From: Planctomycetota bacterium
GTDB lineage: Bacteria > Planctomycetota > UBA1135 > UBA2386
Length of the DNA: 64,000 bases
Assembly (NCBI GenBank): GCA_028281765.1
Contig: JANQJF010000036.1
Location: 1 to 64,000, forward strand
Reading direction: 5' to 3'
Position numbers and translations under genes: made by a program. The notes below the pieces were generated by a model. That model saw only the letters and a program-made list of their open reading frames with translations. It was not told where the DNA came from and ran no database searches. Positions 8,514 through 18,112 of the stretch are shown piece by piece. Position 1 is the stretch's first letter. Every line of letters starts with the position of its first letter.

Positions 8514-10601
8514 TCACTGCACGAAGCGGAACTCGTGCGAGTTCACGAGGGTCCAAACGAGATCCTGACAGCCTTCGGCCCCGAGCTTGTCGAGGTCGGA
8601 CCGCCACATCGACAGCTCCCGCGACGTCGGCTTGCGGCCGAGGATCGCGAGATACGCGGTGCGCACCTTTGCCGTCGAGCCCTTCGCGCGGTGGATGCCG
8701 TGCGCGAGCGGAGAGTCCTTCTGGCGCAGCACGTAGCGCTCGATGAAGCCGTTCAGCATCGTCAGCGCCTGCGGCACCGTCGGGGCATCCGTCGAGCCCT
8801 CGATCTGTTCGCGATCGGACTGGCCGAACTCGCGCAGGAAGTGGCCTTCCGGAGCGGGGGACTGCAGCTCGGACGCACGCACGAGGTTGCGGTTGGCCTT
8901 GCGGAGGGCTTCGAGCAGGCCCATTTCGTCGAGCTTGGCGAGCAGCTGCTCTTCGCGCTTCATGTCGCCGTCGCGCCGCGCGCGTTGGATCTGCTTGATG
9001 ATCGGCCGCGCGCGTTTCCGCGCATCGGCGAACTTGGCCTTCTGTTGGTTGCGCATCTTGTTGCGGCGTTGCCGCACCTGGCGGCGATACTCGTCCGGAT
9101 CGGTCGAGCGCAGCATTTGCAGTTGGACCTGATCCTTGAGCTGCTTGTCGTCCATCGCCAGGAAGCGCTCGTACTGCTCGAACACGACCTTCGACGGATC
9201 GTTCTGATCGATCGTCGTGTCGACGTCGTAGAGGACGAAAGTCAGCATCGAGTCCCACATCTGCTCGGCGGTCATGCGCCGCATGAGCGGGCCCGGGAAG
9301 TGCCAGACCTCGTCGCTCGCCGGCTGCTTCTTGGGCGTCGCGCGCTGCGCGACCTTCGTGTTGAGCAAGACGCGCTCGAACTCACGCAGGTCGTAGTCGA
9401 GTTCGACCATGAGTTCTTCGAGATACTCCATCAGTCGCGGATTCGACGCGACCGTGTCGTCCTTCATGTCGTCGACCGGCTCGATGAGACCGCGACCCAT
9501 GACGCGCTTCCAGAGTCGGTTCGCGATCACGGTCGTGAAGCGGGGGTTGTCGGGAGACGTCAGCCACTCGGCGTAGACCTCACGCGAATCGACTTCCTCG
9601 AGGCGAATCGGGGTCGGGCGGCGCCGGCGCTGGCGCTTCGCGCGCCGACGAAGCTTCTCGACGTCCGGCATGTTGACTTCGAGATCGACGTCGGGGCCAA
9701 ACATCGTGTCGGCCTTCACGAGATCGCGCGGCTTCGCGTCGTCGTACTGGTAGTCCTTCGGCAGCTGGGCGATCCCCGTGCCGCTGCCGTGCACGCCCGA
9801 GAGCGCGCCGCGGATCATGCGACGAAACGCACGAGTGCCATCCTGGCCCATCGAGCGAATGCTTCGCTGCATGTCGCGCACCTTGCTGCCGAACTCCGAC
9901 TGCCGCAGATTCTGGCGATACTGGATGCCACCCGTGAACGCGGCCATCTTGAAGAACTGCTGCTGCGTCCACTTGTCGAACGGGTGGTTGTGGCACTGTG
10001 CGCACTCGAGTCGCGTCCCGAGGAAGATCCGCACGGTGTTGGCCATGTTGTCCTCCGGCATGCCGCGGTCGCGCATGTAGTAGCCGGTCGCGCCGTTGCC
10101 CGGAGCGTGGGCTGCACCCTCGGCCGTCAGCATCTCGCGCACGAACTCGTCGTAGGGCTTGTTCGCCTCGATCGAGTCCTTGATGAACTTCATGTACGGG
10201 GCGCCGGACGTCTGCTGCGCGAGGCGCGTCTTCGCTCGCAGCACGTCCGCCCAGTAGTGGAACATGTGGCTCTTGCGGCCCTTCGAAAGCAGCAGCTCGT
10301 CGATGAGTTCGCGCCGCTTCGAGGGCTTGTTCGAGTCGAGGAACGCCGTCGCTTCCTTGAGGTTCGGGATACGCCCGACCACGTTCAGGTACGTCCGCCG
10401 CAAGAACGTCTCGTCGTCCACGACGTCGTGCACGCGCACGCCTTGCTTGGCGCATTCGTTCTGTACGAGGGAGTCGATCTTCGCCGTGACCGCCGAGAGC
10501 TGGCCTTGGCGAAGTTTGTGCTGCGCGAACGCAGCAGGCGCGACCAGGATCGCGGCGGTCGTGATGGTCAAAAGGCAGTGACTCGTGGTCCTGGGGCTCA
10601 T
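8514..10601 (-). CDS. DUF1549/DUF1553 exported protein
   Basis: 695 aa with a cleavable signal peptide (about 1-26, ending AFAQ). DUF1549 covers about residues 40-240 and contains ECAQCHNHPFDKW, a CxxCH that could bind heme c. DUF1553 follows from about 360 (EVYAEWLTSPDNPRF, ANRLWKRVMGRG) to the end. Between them and in the second half are highly basic segments, including an Arg/Lys-rich helix around residues 480-560 that is unusual and may form a coiled coil. The ATG overlaps the stop of the preceding gene by 4 nt. Probably periplasmic, partner of the DUF1501 protein. Confidence 0.9.
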   Translation of the reverse strand: MSPRTTSHCLLTITTAAILVAPAAFAQHKLRQGQLSAVTAKIDSLVQNECAKQGVRVHDVVDDETFLRRTYLNVVGRIPNLKEATAFLDSNKPSKRRELIDELLLSKGRKSHMFHYWADVLRAKTRLAQQTSGAPYMKFIKDSIEANKPYDEFVREMLTAEGAAHAPGNGATGYYMRDRGMPEDNMANTVRIFLGTRLECAQCHNHPFDKWTQQQFFKMAAFTGGIQYRQNLRQSEFGSKVRDMQRSIRSMGQDGTRAFRRMIRGALSGVHGSGTGIAQLPKDYQYDDAKPRDLVKADTMFGPDVDLEVNMPDVEKLRRRAKRQRRRRPTPIRLEEVDSREVYAEWLTSPDNPRFTTVIANRLWKRVMGRGLIEPVDDMKDDTVASNPRLMEYLEELMVELDYDLREFERVLLNTKVAQRATPKKQPASDEVWHFPGPLMRRMTAEQMWDSMLTFVLYDVDTTIDQNDPSKVVFEQYERFLAMDDKQLKDQVQLQMLRSTDPDEYRRQVRQRRNKMRNQQKAKFADARKRARPIIKQIQRARRDGDMKREEQLLAKLDEMGLLEALRKANRNLVRASELQSPAPEGHFLREFGQSDREQIEGSTDAPTVPQALTMLNGFIERYVLRQKDSPLAHGIHRAKGSTAKVRTAYLAILGRKPTSRELSMWRSDLDKLGAEGCQDLVWTLVNSHEFRFVQ

Positions 10602-11275
10602 CGTCCTCGCCTCCGTCGTTCGATCTTCTTGCGAATGGAATCCAGCTCACGCTGGACGGATGTCTCGAGATCCGCGTCGAGCTTCTTCTCGAGTCGTTCG
10701 ATCTGCGCCTTCATGCGCTGGATTCGGGCTTGGGTCTGGCGGCGCTCGGCGGCGTGCACGCGCGTCACCAGTCCTCGGAGTTCTTCGACCGATCCGCCGG
10801 ACCTGCGCAACGCGATTCGCGCGCCGCGGAGGCGAAGTCGAGACCTGTTCTTCCACGCCTCGACCGCAGCCGGGTACGCCTTGGGCGTGCGCTGCTTCAC
10901 GTGGCTCAGTCGCGTGAGGTCGCGCACCACGTCGCCCATGGCCCGACCGAACGCGGGGTGCTTCTTCTGTTCGAGGTCGTCGAGAACCTTGGCGAGCTCC
11001 GGGTGATGCTCGGACACGAACCTGTCGGCGCCCGCGTGGGCCTTCTGGAGCAGCAGGGCCGAGTGCTCGAGCAGCTTGGCGTGGGTCTCGGGATCGTTCT
11101 TCTCGAGATACGCCATGAGTCCGCGAGTGCGCGGGAACAGCTCCGTCAGGTACGGGCGCTGGCCGGCCTGTTGGATGCCACGGTCGTTTCGCTGTGGCGT
11201 TGCCGGCGCGCCGTCTGCGGACAAGAGCACGCTCGCGAACGCGGCGATGGACAAGAACAGGAGCAGTCGCTTCAT
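10598..11275 (-). CDS. Secreted coiled-coil protein of unknown function
   Basis: 225 aa with an N-terminal signal peptide (MKRLLLFLSIAAFASVLLS). The rest is strongly basic and largely helical. From about residue 150 to the end it is a predicted coiled coil (QARIQRMKAQIERLEKKLD) ending in RRRRGR. It overlaps the anti-sigma gene by 4 nt and the DUF1549 gene by 4 nt, so translation is coupled. I know no family for it. Position suggests an accessory of the DUF1549/DUF1501 pair. Confidence 0.75.
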   Translation of the reverse strand: MKRLLLFLSIAAFASVLLSADGAPATPQRNDRGIQQAGQRPYLTELFPRTRGLMAYLEKNDPETHAKLLEHSALLLQKAHAGADRFVSEHHPELAKVLDDLEQKKHPAFGRAMGDVVRDLTRLSHVKQRTPKAYPAAVEAWKNRSRLRLRGARIALRRSGGSVEELRGLVTRVHAAERRQTQARIQRMKAQIERLEKKLDADLETSVQRELDSIRKKIERRRRGR

Positions 11276-11718
11276 CGGTCCTTCTCCTCGAGCGCCGAGA
11301 AGAGCCAGTCGTACGCTTCTTCGGCAGAGGCCTCGTCGTCCACGTCGGGATCGACGTCTTGCTCGGCTCCGTTGGCGTCACCGAGATCGATCCAGGATGC
11401 GATCAGGTTCTCGGAGTCTTCGGATCCTCGTGAGGTCGAGAGCGCGAACGTCAACCCGATACCGATCGCGATCACGGCGGCGGCCGCGATCCAGCGCGTG
11501 CTCGAACGCCGCGGCAGCTGGCGGATCGGCGCGGGTTCCGCGCTCGCGACCGCCTCGATCATGCGCACGGCGAGCGCGACGGCGTCGCGAGCGTCCTGGT
11601 CCTCGGCGAGGCGCAGCTCGAACTCCGTCGACTCGCTCTCCGTGAGCTCACCGAGGACGTAGGCCTGCGCGAGCAGATCGAGTTCGCCTCGAGTCGGGTC
11701 ATGTGGTTCGTGGGTCAT
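11272..11718 (-). CDS. Anti-sigma factor-like membrane protein
   Basis: 148 aa. The N-terminal cytosolic part resembles anti-sigma domains: LAQAYVLGELTESESTEFE matches the usual start of ECF anti-sigma factors, though I see no HxxxCxxC zinc motif. One membrane helix lies at about residues 74-91 (WIAAAAVIAIGIGLTFAL). The C-terminal part is short, acidic and periplasmic. It follows the sigma gene by 6 bp and overlaps the next gene. It probably holds the sigma factor at the membrane until an envelope signal arrives. Confidence 0.75.
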   Translation of the reverse strand: MTHEPHDPTRGELDLLAQAYVLGELTESESTEFELRLAEDQDARDAVALAVRMIEAVASAEPAPIRQLPRRSSTRWIAAAAVIAIGIGLTFALSTSRGSEDSENLIASWIDLGDANGAEQDVDPDVDDEASAEEAYDWLFSALEEKDR

Positions 11719-11724
11719 GTCGTC

Positions 11725-12237
11725 CTATCCGAGTGCGTCACGCAGTTTGGTCATGGCGAGGCGCATTCGTGTGAGTGCGGTGCTGAGCGGGATGGCGAGT
11801 TCGTCGGCGATCTGTTGGAAGGTCTTGGCTTCGTGGAGCCGCATGTGGACGACGCGCTGCTGGGCCTCGGGGAGCTCGTCGATCCCCGCGCGCGTGCGCT
11901 CGATCGTTTCGCTTCTCATCGCGGAGTCCGCGGCGCTGTCGCTGGCCTGAGGCAACGTACGCAGGGCGTCCTGCACCTTGCCGAGCGCGCGGTCGCCGGT
12001 CGCCGCGCGACGCTTCAGCTGCATCGCGTGGTGGAACGCGACCTTGAAGATCCAGCCCTTCTGGGTGTCCTCCGCCGCGGCGTGCCCCTGTTCGAGCACC
12101 GTGACGAACGTCTGCTGCAGCGCTTCGTCTGCCTGGTCCGCGTCCCGCAGCACGCCGAGCACGAAGTGTCGCACTCCGCTGGCGTGCTGGTCCCAGAGGG
12201 CCTCGACCTCGGCTCGGTCGAGCTTGGACACGGTCAA
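11725..12237 (-). CDS. ECF RNA polymerase sigma factor
   Basis: 170 aa from a TTG at 12237 preceded by GGAG at 8 nt; a GTG two codons downstream is an alternative. Region 2 covers about residues 10-75 (WDQHASGVRHFVLGVLRDADQADEALQQTF) and region 4 about 110-165 (LPEAQQRVVHMRLHEAKTFQQIADELAI). First gene of a six-gene minus-strand operon (12237 to 6139) with tight or overlapping junctions. It probably directs transcription of its own operon. Confidence 0.9.
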   Translation of the reverse strand: MTVSKLDRAEVEALWDQHASGVRHFVLGVLRDADQADEALQQTFVTVLEQGHAAAEDTQKGWIFKVAFHHAMQLKRRAATGDRALGKVQDALRTLPQASDSAADSAMRSETIERTRAGIDELPEAQQRVVHMRLHEAKTFQQIADELAIPLSTALTRMRLAMTKLRDALG

Positions 12238-12402
12238 ATCGGGTTCTCCACACGGACTTCGGACGGCAACGGGTCGGAACGCGGAACCGATGCCTGGCGA
12301 AGTCCGATTATTCTCCGCGGATCCAGATCGTGGGGCGCGGCCCGTCGCATGTGTGTAAAACGTACATCACAAGGAGGTTAGGGCTACGGCGCTGGAAGCC
12401 TG

Positions 12403-12756
12403 TCAGCCCGGCGGCCACGCGAATCCGCGGCCTCCGAGCACGTGGACGTGCAGGTGGAAGACGGTCTGGTTCGCCCCTTCGCCGTGGTTGATCGTCGTGC
12501 GGAAGCCGCTGTCGATCAGGCCCTCGATCCGGGCGACTTCACCGGCGGCCCACAGCAGGTGGCCGAGGATCTCGCGGTCGGCCTGCGTCGCGTCGCCGAG
12601 ACGCGGAATCGGAGCCTTCGGAATCACGAGGACGTGCGTCGGGGCCTGCGGCGCGATGTCGCGGAACGCGAGGCACTTGTCGTCTTCGAAGACCACGTCG
12701 GCCGGGATCTCCTTGCGGAGGACCTTCGCGAAGATGTTGTCGTCGTCGTACTTCAT
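12403..12756 (-). CDS. HIT-family nucleotide hydrolase
   Basis: 117 aa. I chose the ATG at 12756, one nucleotide after the stop of the preceding gene, because it begins with the usual family start (DDNIFAKVLRKEIPADVVFEDD). The histidine triad HLHVHV is at residues 101-106, followed by LGGRGFAWPPG at the C-terminus. The size and order match the Hint/PKCI branch of the HIT superfamily, cytosolic enzymes that split nucleoside phosphoramidates. The exact substrate here is unknown. Confidence 0.93.
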   Translation of the reverse strand: MKYDDDNIFAKVLRKEIPADVVFEDDKCLAFRDIAPQAPTHVLVIPKAPIPRLGDATQADREILGHLLWAAGEVARIEGLIDSGFRTTINHGEGANQTVFHLHVHVLGGRGFAWPPG

Positions 12757-12757
12757 G

Positions 12758-14113
12758 TCAGTCGGTGCGGATGGCCACCAGCATGCCACGATCCGTGACG
12801 AGCTGGCGCAGGCGGTCGGGAAGTTCCATCGGGGCGAAGCCCAGGGAGCGGAGGTCTTCGATGCTCACGTGCGTGCGCGGCTCGACCACGGCGACGACGT
12901 GAGTCGTCGGGGCCTCGGCTTGCCGCAGGATCTCGTCCCGAGGAATCGGTCGAGGCGGTCCGGGTTTCTGACCGGCGAAGTACGCAAGACGCGGCATCTC
13001 GGTCGCGAGTCGATGCGTGTCGTCGAGTCGGGGTTCGAGGAACGCGCCGAGTTCGACGAGCACGATGCGCGCCGCGCGGCGTGACTGCGGCAACCGGGCG
13101 AAATCGGGCCCGAACGCCGCGGCCAGGAGCGCGACGCGCAGCGCAACCGGCCGTTCTCGTGCCCAGCTCGCGATCCGGGCCGCGCCGATTCCGGCGAAGG
13201 GGAGCAGAAGAATGCCGTACCCCGCGAGGAAACGGATGTTGCTGCGCAGCGCGGGGATGACCGCGCACTGCAGAAGAAAGGTGGCGAGCATCCACGCTGC
13301 GGGGTCGCGGAGGCGGATCGGTCGCGCGCGAACGACTCCGACCACGGCGAGCGGCAGCGCCACGTAGCCGATCGCCTCGAACGCGGCGCCCGGCACGCGC
13401 CACGCGTGGTCCAGGTAGTGCGCGATCGCGTTGCCGCCGCCCACCCCGCCGATTCCCTGTTCGTAATTGAACGCGGCCTTCGGCGTCCAGGTGAAGCCGT
13501 CGCCGGCGATCGCCCAGCCGACGGGCCACGGCGCGGCGATCAGCAGGCACGCGACGATCGCCGAGACCACTTCGCGCCGTTCGCCCCGCAGCCAGCACCA
13601 CGGTGCGCCGACGATCACGATCGCGAGCCCTTCGGGTCGCAAGCCGTAGGCCAGTCCGCTGAGCGCACCGAGGATCAGGCCGCGACCGCGCGCTCCGGCT
13701 CGCGAGACGACCCAGAGTGCCGACGCGACGACGAGGAAGAACGGGCCCTCCGACAGGCAGTCTGCCGGATGCCGGACGAACCAGATGCCGAGGGCGTAGA
13801 ACAGTCCGGCGAACAGTGCCGCGCGTTCGTCGAACAGCCGCCGCGTCGCGGCGTACAGCGGCAGCACCGCGAGCGCGCCGCAGCCGCACGCGACCAGCTG
13901 GCCGGCTCCTACGGCTGGGAGTCCGCACGCGATGCCGCATGCGGTCAGCAGGGGGTAGAGCGGATGGAAGACGGTTTGGAACGCCGCGCCGAACTCGCCC
14001 TCGGCGATCCGTTCGGCCATCCAGAGGTAGGCCTCCGCGTCGCGCGCCGGCACGTGCGTTCGCCAGGCGACGAGCACGCGCGCGAGCACCGCGATCGCGA
14101 GGACCGACTTCAC
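12758..14113 (-). CDS. GT-C family glycosyltransferase-like membrane protein
   Basis: 451 aa, about nine to eleven membrane helices over residues 1-340, with a soluble C-terminal part. The first loop contains an acidic motif (PARDAEAYLWMAERI), as in lipid-linked sugar transferases of the PMT/ArnT type. Such enzymes move a sugar from a polyprenyl-phosphate carrier to a protein or lipid outside the cytoplasmic membrane. Donor and acceptor cannot be told. The ATG overlaps the stop of the CNNM gene by 4 nt, and the HIT gene follows 1 nt after its own stop. Confidence 0.75.
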   Translation of the reverse strand: MKSVLAIAVLARVLVAWRTHVPARDAEAYLWMAERIAEGEFGAAFQTVFHPLYPLLTACGIACGLPAVGAGQLVACGCGALAVLPLYAATRRLFDERAALFAGLFYALGIWFVRHPADCLSEGPFFLVVASALWVVSRAGARGRGLILGALSGLAYGLRPEGLAIVIVGAPWCWLRGERREVVSAIVACLLIAAPWPVGWAIAGDGFTWTPKAAFNYEQGIGGVGGGNAIAHYLDHAWRVPGAAFEAIGYVALPLAVVGVVRARPIRLRDPAAWMLATFLLQCAVIPALRSNIRFLAGYGILLLPFAGIGAARIASWARERPVALRVALLAAAFGPDFARLPQSRRAARIVLVELGAFLEPRLDDTHRLATEMPRLAYFAGQKPGPPRPIPRDEILRQAEAPTTHVVAVVEPRTHVSIEDLRSLGFAPMELPDRLRQLVTDRGMLVAIRTD

Positions 14114-15138
14114 GTCAGCTTGCGCGCGCGACGACGCGCCAGCTCCTGCATGTCCTCGTGCAGATCGTGTTCGTCGACGATCTCCGACCCGAGCATCGCT
14201 TCGAGCACGTCTTCGAGCGTGACGATGCCTTCGAATCCACCGTACTCGTCCACGACGATCACCATGTGCTTGCGGCCGCGGATGAACTTGTCGAGCAGCT
14301 GCGGGCCCTGCATGCCGATCGGCACGATGTCGAGTTCGCGCATGTAGTCGCGAACGGCGCGATCACCGTCGCCGTCGGCCACGGCCGCTTGGATGTCGCG
14401 TCGGTAGATCACGCCCTGGATCTTGTCGAGCTGTCCGGGCTCTTCGGTGACGGGAAGGCGGCTGTGCACGAGCGCGAGCGAGCGCTGCTGCACTTCGTCG
14501 AGGGTCTCGCCGGCCGCCACTGTCTGTACGACCGTGCGCGGCGTCATCAGGTCGTGCGCCGTGACTTGGTCGAGCAAGAGGACGTTTTCGACCCACTGCG
14601 TCTCGAGTTCGGTCAGCTCGCCCTGCCGGCCGGCTGCCTTCGACATCGCGATGATTTCGTCTTCGGTCGGCGCGTGCCCAGGACCGTGACCGGTCATCTT
14701 GTGCATGAGCCAGCTGCACAGACTCGCGATCGGCCACGACAGCCAGATCATCAGTTGCAGTGGCCAGACGATGAGCGGAACGAGCTGTTGCGCGAACTTG
14801 ACGCCGATGCTCTTCGGGACGATCTCTGTCAGGAACAGCACGGCGAGGGTGAACACCGCGGTGAACACCGCGAGCGCCGTGTCGTCGAACTCTTCCTTGA
14901 CGAGTGCGCCGACGATCGTTGCGCCTACCGTGTGCGCGATCGTGTTGACGGTCAAGATCGCGGCGATCGGCCCGTCGATCTTGGCGCGGAATCGCGCGAA
15001 TCGTTTCGCGCCGAATGCACCTCGTTTCTCGAGCAGGTCGACTTGGATCGGCGTGACCGAATAGAGCGCCGCCTCTAGGAGAGAGCAGGTGAAGGATGCC
15101 GCGAGAGTCAGGGCCGCGACGACGAGGATCAGCGTCAT
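14110..15138 (-). CDS. CNNM-domain/CBS-pair transporter (CorB/HlyC-like)
   Basis: 342 aa. A CNNM (DUF21) membrane domain fills about residues 1-150 with the conserved EAALYSV and LFLTEIVPKSIG segments. A CBS pair follows (about 195-315), with DLMTPRTVV at the start of CBS1 and VVDEYGGFEGIVTLEDVLE in CBS2. The protein ends soon after CBS2 and lacks the C-terminal CorC/HlyC transporter-associated domain. Members are linked to Mg2+ or Na+ transport. It heads a three-gene minus-strand cluster. Confidence 0.9.
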   Translation of the reverse strand: MTLILVVAALTLAASFTCSLLEAALYSVTPIQVDLLEKRGAFGAKRFARFRAKIDGPIAAILTVNTIAHTVGATIVGALVKEEFDDTALAVFTAVFTLAVLFLTEIVPKSIGVKFAQQLVPLIVWPLQLMIWLSWPIASLCSWLMHKMTGHGPGHAPTEDEIIAMSKAAGRQGELTELETQWVENVLLLDQVTAHDLMTPRTVVQTVAAGETLDEVQQRSLALVHSRLPVTEEPGQLDKIQGVIYRRDIQAAVADGDGDRAVRDYMRELDIVPIGMQGPQLLDKFIRGRKHMVIVVDEYGGFEGIVTLEDVLEAMLGSEIVDEHDLHEDMQELARRRARKLT

Positions 15139-15334
15139 CGCGTGCTGGGGGAGTTAGGCAGTTCCATTGTTCGCAGAAGCGACGAACTTAGCCGCCATCC
15201 GGTGTCAGCACCACGTTCGGCGTCACGACTCCGGGCCAGAATCCGTGGAGGGTTCCGGCAGCACGCGCGTCGACTTCGGCCACTCCGGCGCCTACAACAC
15301 CCCGCCCCCCTTCGTCGACCCCGCTCAGAGGGCC
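15139..15334. other. Divergent intergenic region before the M16 protease
   Basis: 196 bp between the CNNM gene and the M16 protease gene. The protease frame stays open up to 15167, but codons before 15335 encode no signal peptide and look non-coding. I see no strong promoter or repeat. Confidence 0.3.
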
Positions 15335-18112
15335 ATGAACCGGCTGCTTACCCTTCCTATCCTCCTCGCGACGTCCGCGTCGCTCGCCATCGCCCAGGAC
15401 TCGTTGCCGCGCGATCCGAGCAACGTCTACGGCCAGTTCGACAATGGCGTCAGCTATATCGTTCGCAAGAACGCCAACCCGCCCGGTCGCTTCTCCGCGT
15501 TCCTGCACATCCGCGCCGGCGCATTGCACGAGACTGCGGAGCAGAACGGCATCGCTCACTTCCTCGAGCACATGGCGTTCAACGGGTCGAAGCACTATCC
15601 GCCGGGCACGCTGGTCCCCGCGCTCAACGAACTCGGTATGGAGTTCGGTGCGGACAGCAATGCGCACACGGGCCTCGACGAGACCGTCTACAAGCTGCAC
15701 ATGCCCGAGAACGACGCGAAGATGCTCGAGCGCGCGTTCGTGATCCTCGGCGACGTGGCGCACGGCTTGCTGTTGCCGAAGGAGGAGATCGAAAAGGAGC
15801 GCGACGTCATTCTCGAGGAGAAGCGTGCGCACAAGGGAGTCGAGCAGCGCGTCGGCGAGTGGGTGCGCGGCAAGCTGTTCGCGAACTCGCGCATCGCCGT
15901 GCACGACGTGATCGGCCCCGAAGAGGGCATTCGCGGTTTCACGCGCGAGCAGTTCGTCGACTTCTACGACACGTGGTATCGACCCGAACGCATGACCCTG
16001 ATCGTCGTCGGCGACATCGAGCCCGACGCGGTGGTCGCTGCGGCCAAGCCCCACCTCGGTGAGTTCGAGGCGCGCGCGAAGTCGCGTGAGTATCTCGGCG
16101 CCAAGCTCTCGCCGTTCGAGTCCCCGACGGCTGCCGTCTACACAGACCCCGACGTCGTGCAGGCGACCGTGCAGCTGATCCACGTCAAGGCGGGTGGGGT
16201 CCCTCCCCAGACGAAGGCGCAGTACGAAGCGGAGCTGATGCAGCAGGTCGCGACCGGCTTGCTGAACCGTCGCCTGGGCGACCTCGTGCAGAAGGGGGAA
16301 GCGCAGTACCTCGGCGCCGGCGCCGCGGTCTCGAACATGCTCGGCGAAGTCGAGCAGCCCGGCATCTACGCGGGTGGCGACGCCGGCAAGTGGATGTTGA
16401 TCCTCGAGCAGCTGCTCGGCGAAGCACGTCGCGTCCTCGACCACGGCTTCAACGACCGCGAGCTCGACCTCGTGCGTCGCGACACGATTGCGCAGCTCGA
16501 GCACGCCGTCCGCACCGAGGCGTCGCGGGAGTCCCAGGGCATCGTGAGTCAGATCTCCAGTGCGGTCGGGACCAAGGCTCCGCTCCTGTCGGCCGCGCAG
16601 CGCCTCGCCCTCGCCGAGGCCGCGTTCGGCAAGATGAGCGTCGCGGACCTGAAGCGGGAGTTCCGCAAGGCGTTCGACACGCGTGACTATGCGTATGTGC
16701 TCGTGTTGCCCGCGACCGGCGTCGAGATCCCGGAAGACGAGACCGTCGTCGACGCGGCCAATGTGGCGTGGGGGCGTGAGACCGAGGCGCTCGAAGAGTC
16801 GTCGGACTCCGCGGGGCTTCTCACGAAGCTCCCGACGCCGGGGAATGTCCGGGCTCAGCGCAAGCACGAGGGGCTCGGTGTCACGACGACCGAGTTCGAG
16901 AACGGCGTCGTCGCGCACCACCGTTTCATGGATTATCGAAAGGGATCCGTGATGCTGCTGGCGCGCGTGCCGGGTGGTGCGATCCACGAGTCCGGAGACT
17001 CCATCGGCCGATCGCAGGCCGCGAGCCTGATCGGCGCCACGTCGCGGCTCAGCTCGCTCGAGATCCGAGACCTGATGGCGGGCAAGAACGTCGAGTTCCA
17101 GCTCGACGTGGGCAACGACGCGATCACGATCATGGTCGGCGGCGCGCCGGATGATCTCGAAGCCGGTCTGCAGTGGATGTACGCCTGCGTCACCGACGGC
17201 ATCGTCGAGGAGACGGGGCTCGACACGTGGCAGCAGGCCCAGCATCAGCAGCTCGATCGCGCGAAGACCGATCTCAACGCACAGTTCGGCATGGCGCTCA
17301 ACTCGGCGATTCTCGGCGACGATCCGCGGTTTGCGCCGCCGACCGCCGAGACCATCGATCGTCAGACGACCGCGGATGCGGCCAAGTGGTTCCGTGAACT
17401 GTTCGACGGTTCGCCCGTCGAGCTGGCGGTGGTCGGGGACATGGAGGAGGCGCGCGCCACCGAACTCGTCGCGCGCTATTTCGGCTCACTTCCCGAGGCG
17501 ACCCGTGGTTTCGACTGGATCGACGCCGACAAGAAGCTCGACCTTCCCGAGGGGGCGCAGAAGAAGCGGGTCGAGGTTGCGACGCCGACGCCTCAAGCGA
17601 TCGTCCTGTCGGGATTCCGCGGCTGCGATCGCGATCAGGAGGACGACCGTCGCCTCCTCGGTTTGGCCGCTCTGGTCCTGACGGACCGCATGCGCGTCGA
17701 GATTCGCGAAGAGCGCGGTCTCGTCTACAGCATCCAGTGCTCGAATCAGCCGGGTGGTGAGTTGCCGGGTACGGGGATCGTGTTCGCGGCGGCCCCGACC
17801 GACCCGGCGAAATCCCAGGAGCTCATCGATGCGCTGTTCGCGCTGATGGTGAAGTTCGCAGAGGAGGGGCCGACGGCCGAAGAGTTCGAGAACGCGCGCC
17901 TCCAGGCGAAGACGCAGATCGAGCAGGTCGTCAAGCAGCCCGGCTTCTGGGCCAACGTGCTCTCGTCCGTCACCAGTCGCGGCCGCAGCCTCGACGAGTT
18001 GGTTTCACTCGAGAGGACTTTCGAGAAGTACACGGCCGAGCAGGTGCGCGACGTCGCCCGCAAGTACTTCAAGGACGACCGACGCATCACCGTCGTCGCG
18101 GTGCCGAAGTGA
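15335..18112 (+). CDS. Secreted M16 (pitrilysin/PqqL-like) zinc protease
   Basis: 925 aa from the ATG at 15335, chosen because a signal peptide (MNRLLTLPILLATSASLAIAQ) begins there. The inverted zinc motif HFLEH is at residues 75-79, and Glu155 in the EKERD segment is the probable third zinc ligand, at the usual distance. The protein has the four-domain length of the large single-chain M16 enzymes; the second half keeps the fold without a zinc motif and ends with the typical late segment containing REERGLVYSI. Probably periplasmic, degrading peptides. The next small gene overlaps its stop (GTGA). Confidence 0.93.
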   Translation: MNRLLTLPILLATSASLAIAQDSLPRDPSNVYGQFDNGVSYIVRKNANPPGRFSAFLHIRAGALHETAEQNGIAHFLEHMAFNGSKHYPPGTLVPALNELGMEFGADSNAHTGLDETVYKLHMPENDAKMLERAFVILGDVAHGLLLPKEEIEKERDVILEEKRAHKGVEQRVGEWVRGKLFANSRIAVHDVIGPEEGIRGFTREQFVDFYDTWYRPERMTLIVVGDIEPDAVVAAAKPHLGEFEARAKSREYLGAKLSPFESPTAAVYTDPDVVQATVQLIHVKAGGVPPQTKAQYEAELMQQVATGLLNRRLGDLVQKGEAQYLGAGAAVSNMLGEVEQPGIYAGGDAGKWMLILEQLLGEARRVLDHGFNDRELDLVRRDTIAQLEHAVRTEASRESQGIVSQISSAVGTKAPLLSAAQRLALAEAAFGKMSVADLKREFRKAFDTRDYAYVLVLPATGVEIPEDETVVDAANVAWGRETEALEESSDSAGLLTKLPTPGNVRAQRKHEGLGVTTTEFENGVVAHHRFMDYRKGSVMLLARVPGGAIHESGDSIGRSQAASLIGATSRLSSLEIRDLMAGKNVEFQLDVGNDAITIMVGGAPDDLEAGLQWMYACVTDGIVEETGLDTWQQAQHQQLDRAKTDLNAQFGMALNSAILGDDPRFAPPTAETIDRQTTADAAKWFRELFDGSPVELAVVGDMEEARATELVARYFGSLPEATRGFDWIDADKKLDLPEGAQKKRVEVATPTPQAIVLSGFRGCDRDQEDDRRLLGLAALVLTDRMRVEIREERGLVYSIQCSNQPGGELPGTGIVFAAAPTDPAKSQELIDALFALMVKFAEEGPTAEEFENARLQAKTQIEQVVKQPGFWANVLSSVTSRGRSLDELVSLERTFEKYTAEQVRDVARKYFKDDRRITVVAVPK

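Noticed and set aside
8487..11006. An 839-codon plus-strand frame
   Set aside because: It is antisense to the DUF1549/DUF1553 gene; Arg/Leu/Val-rich with no family.
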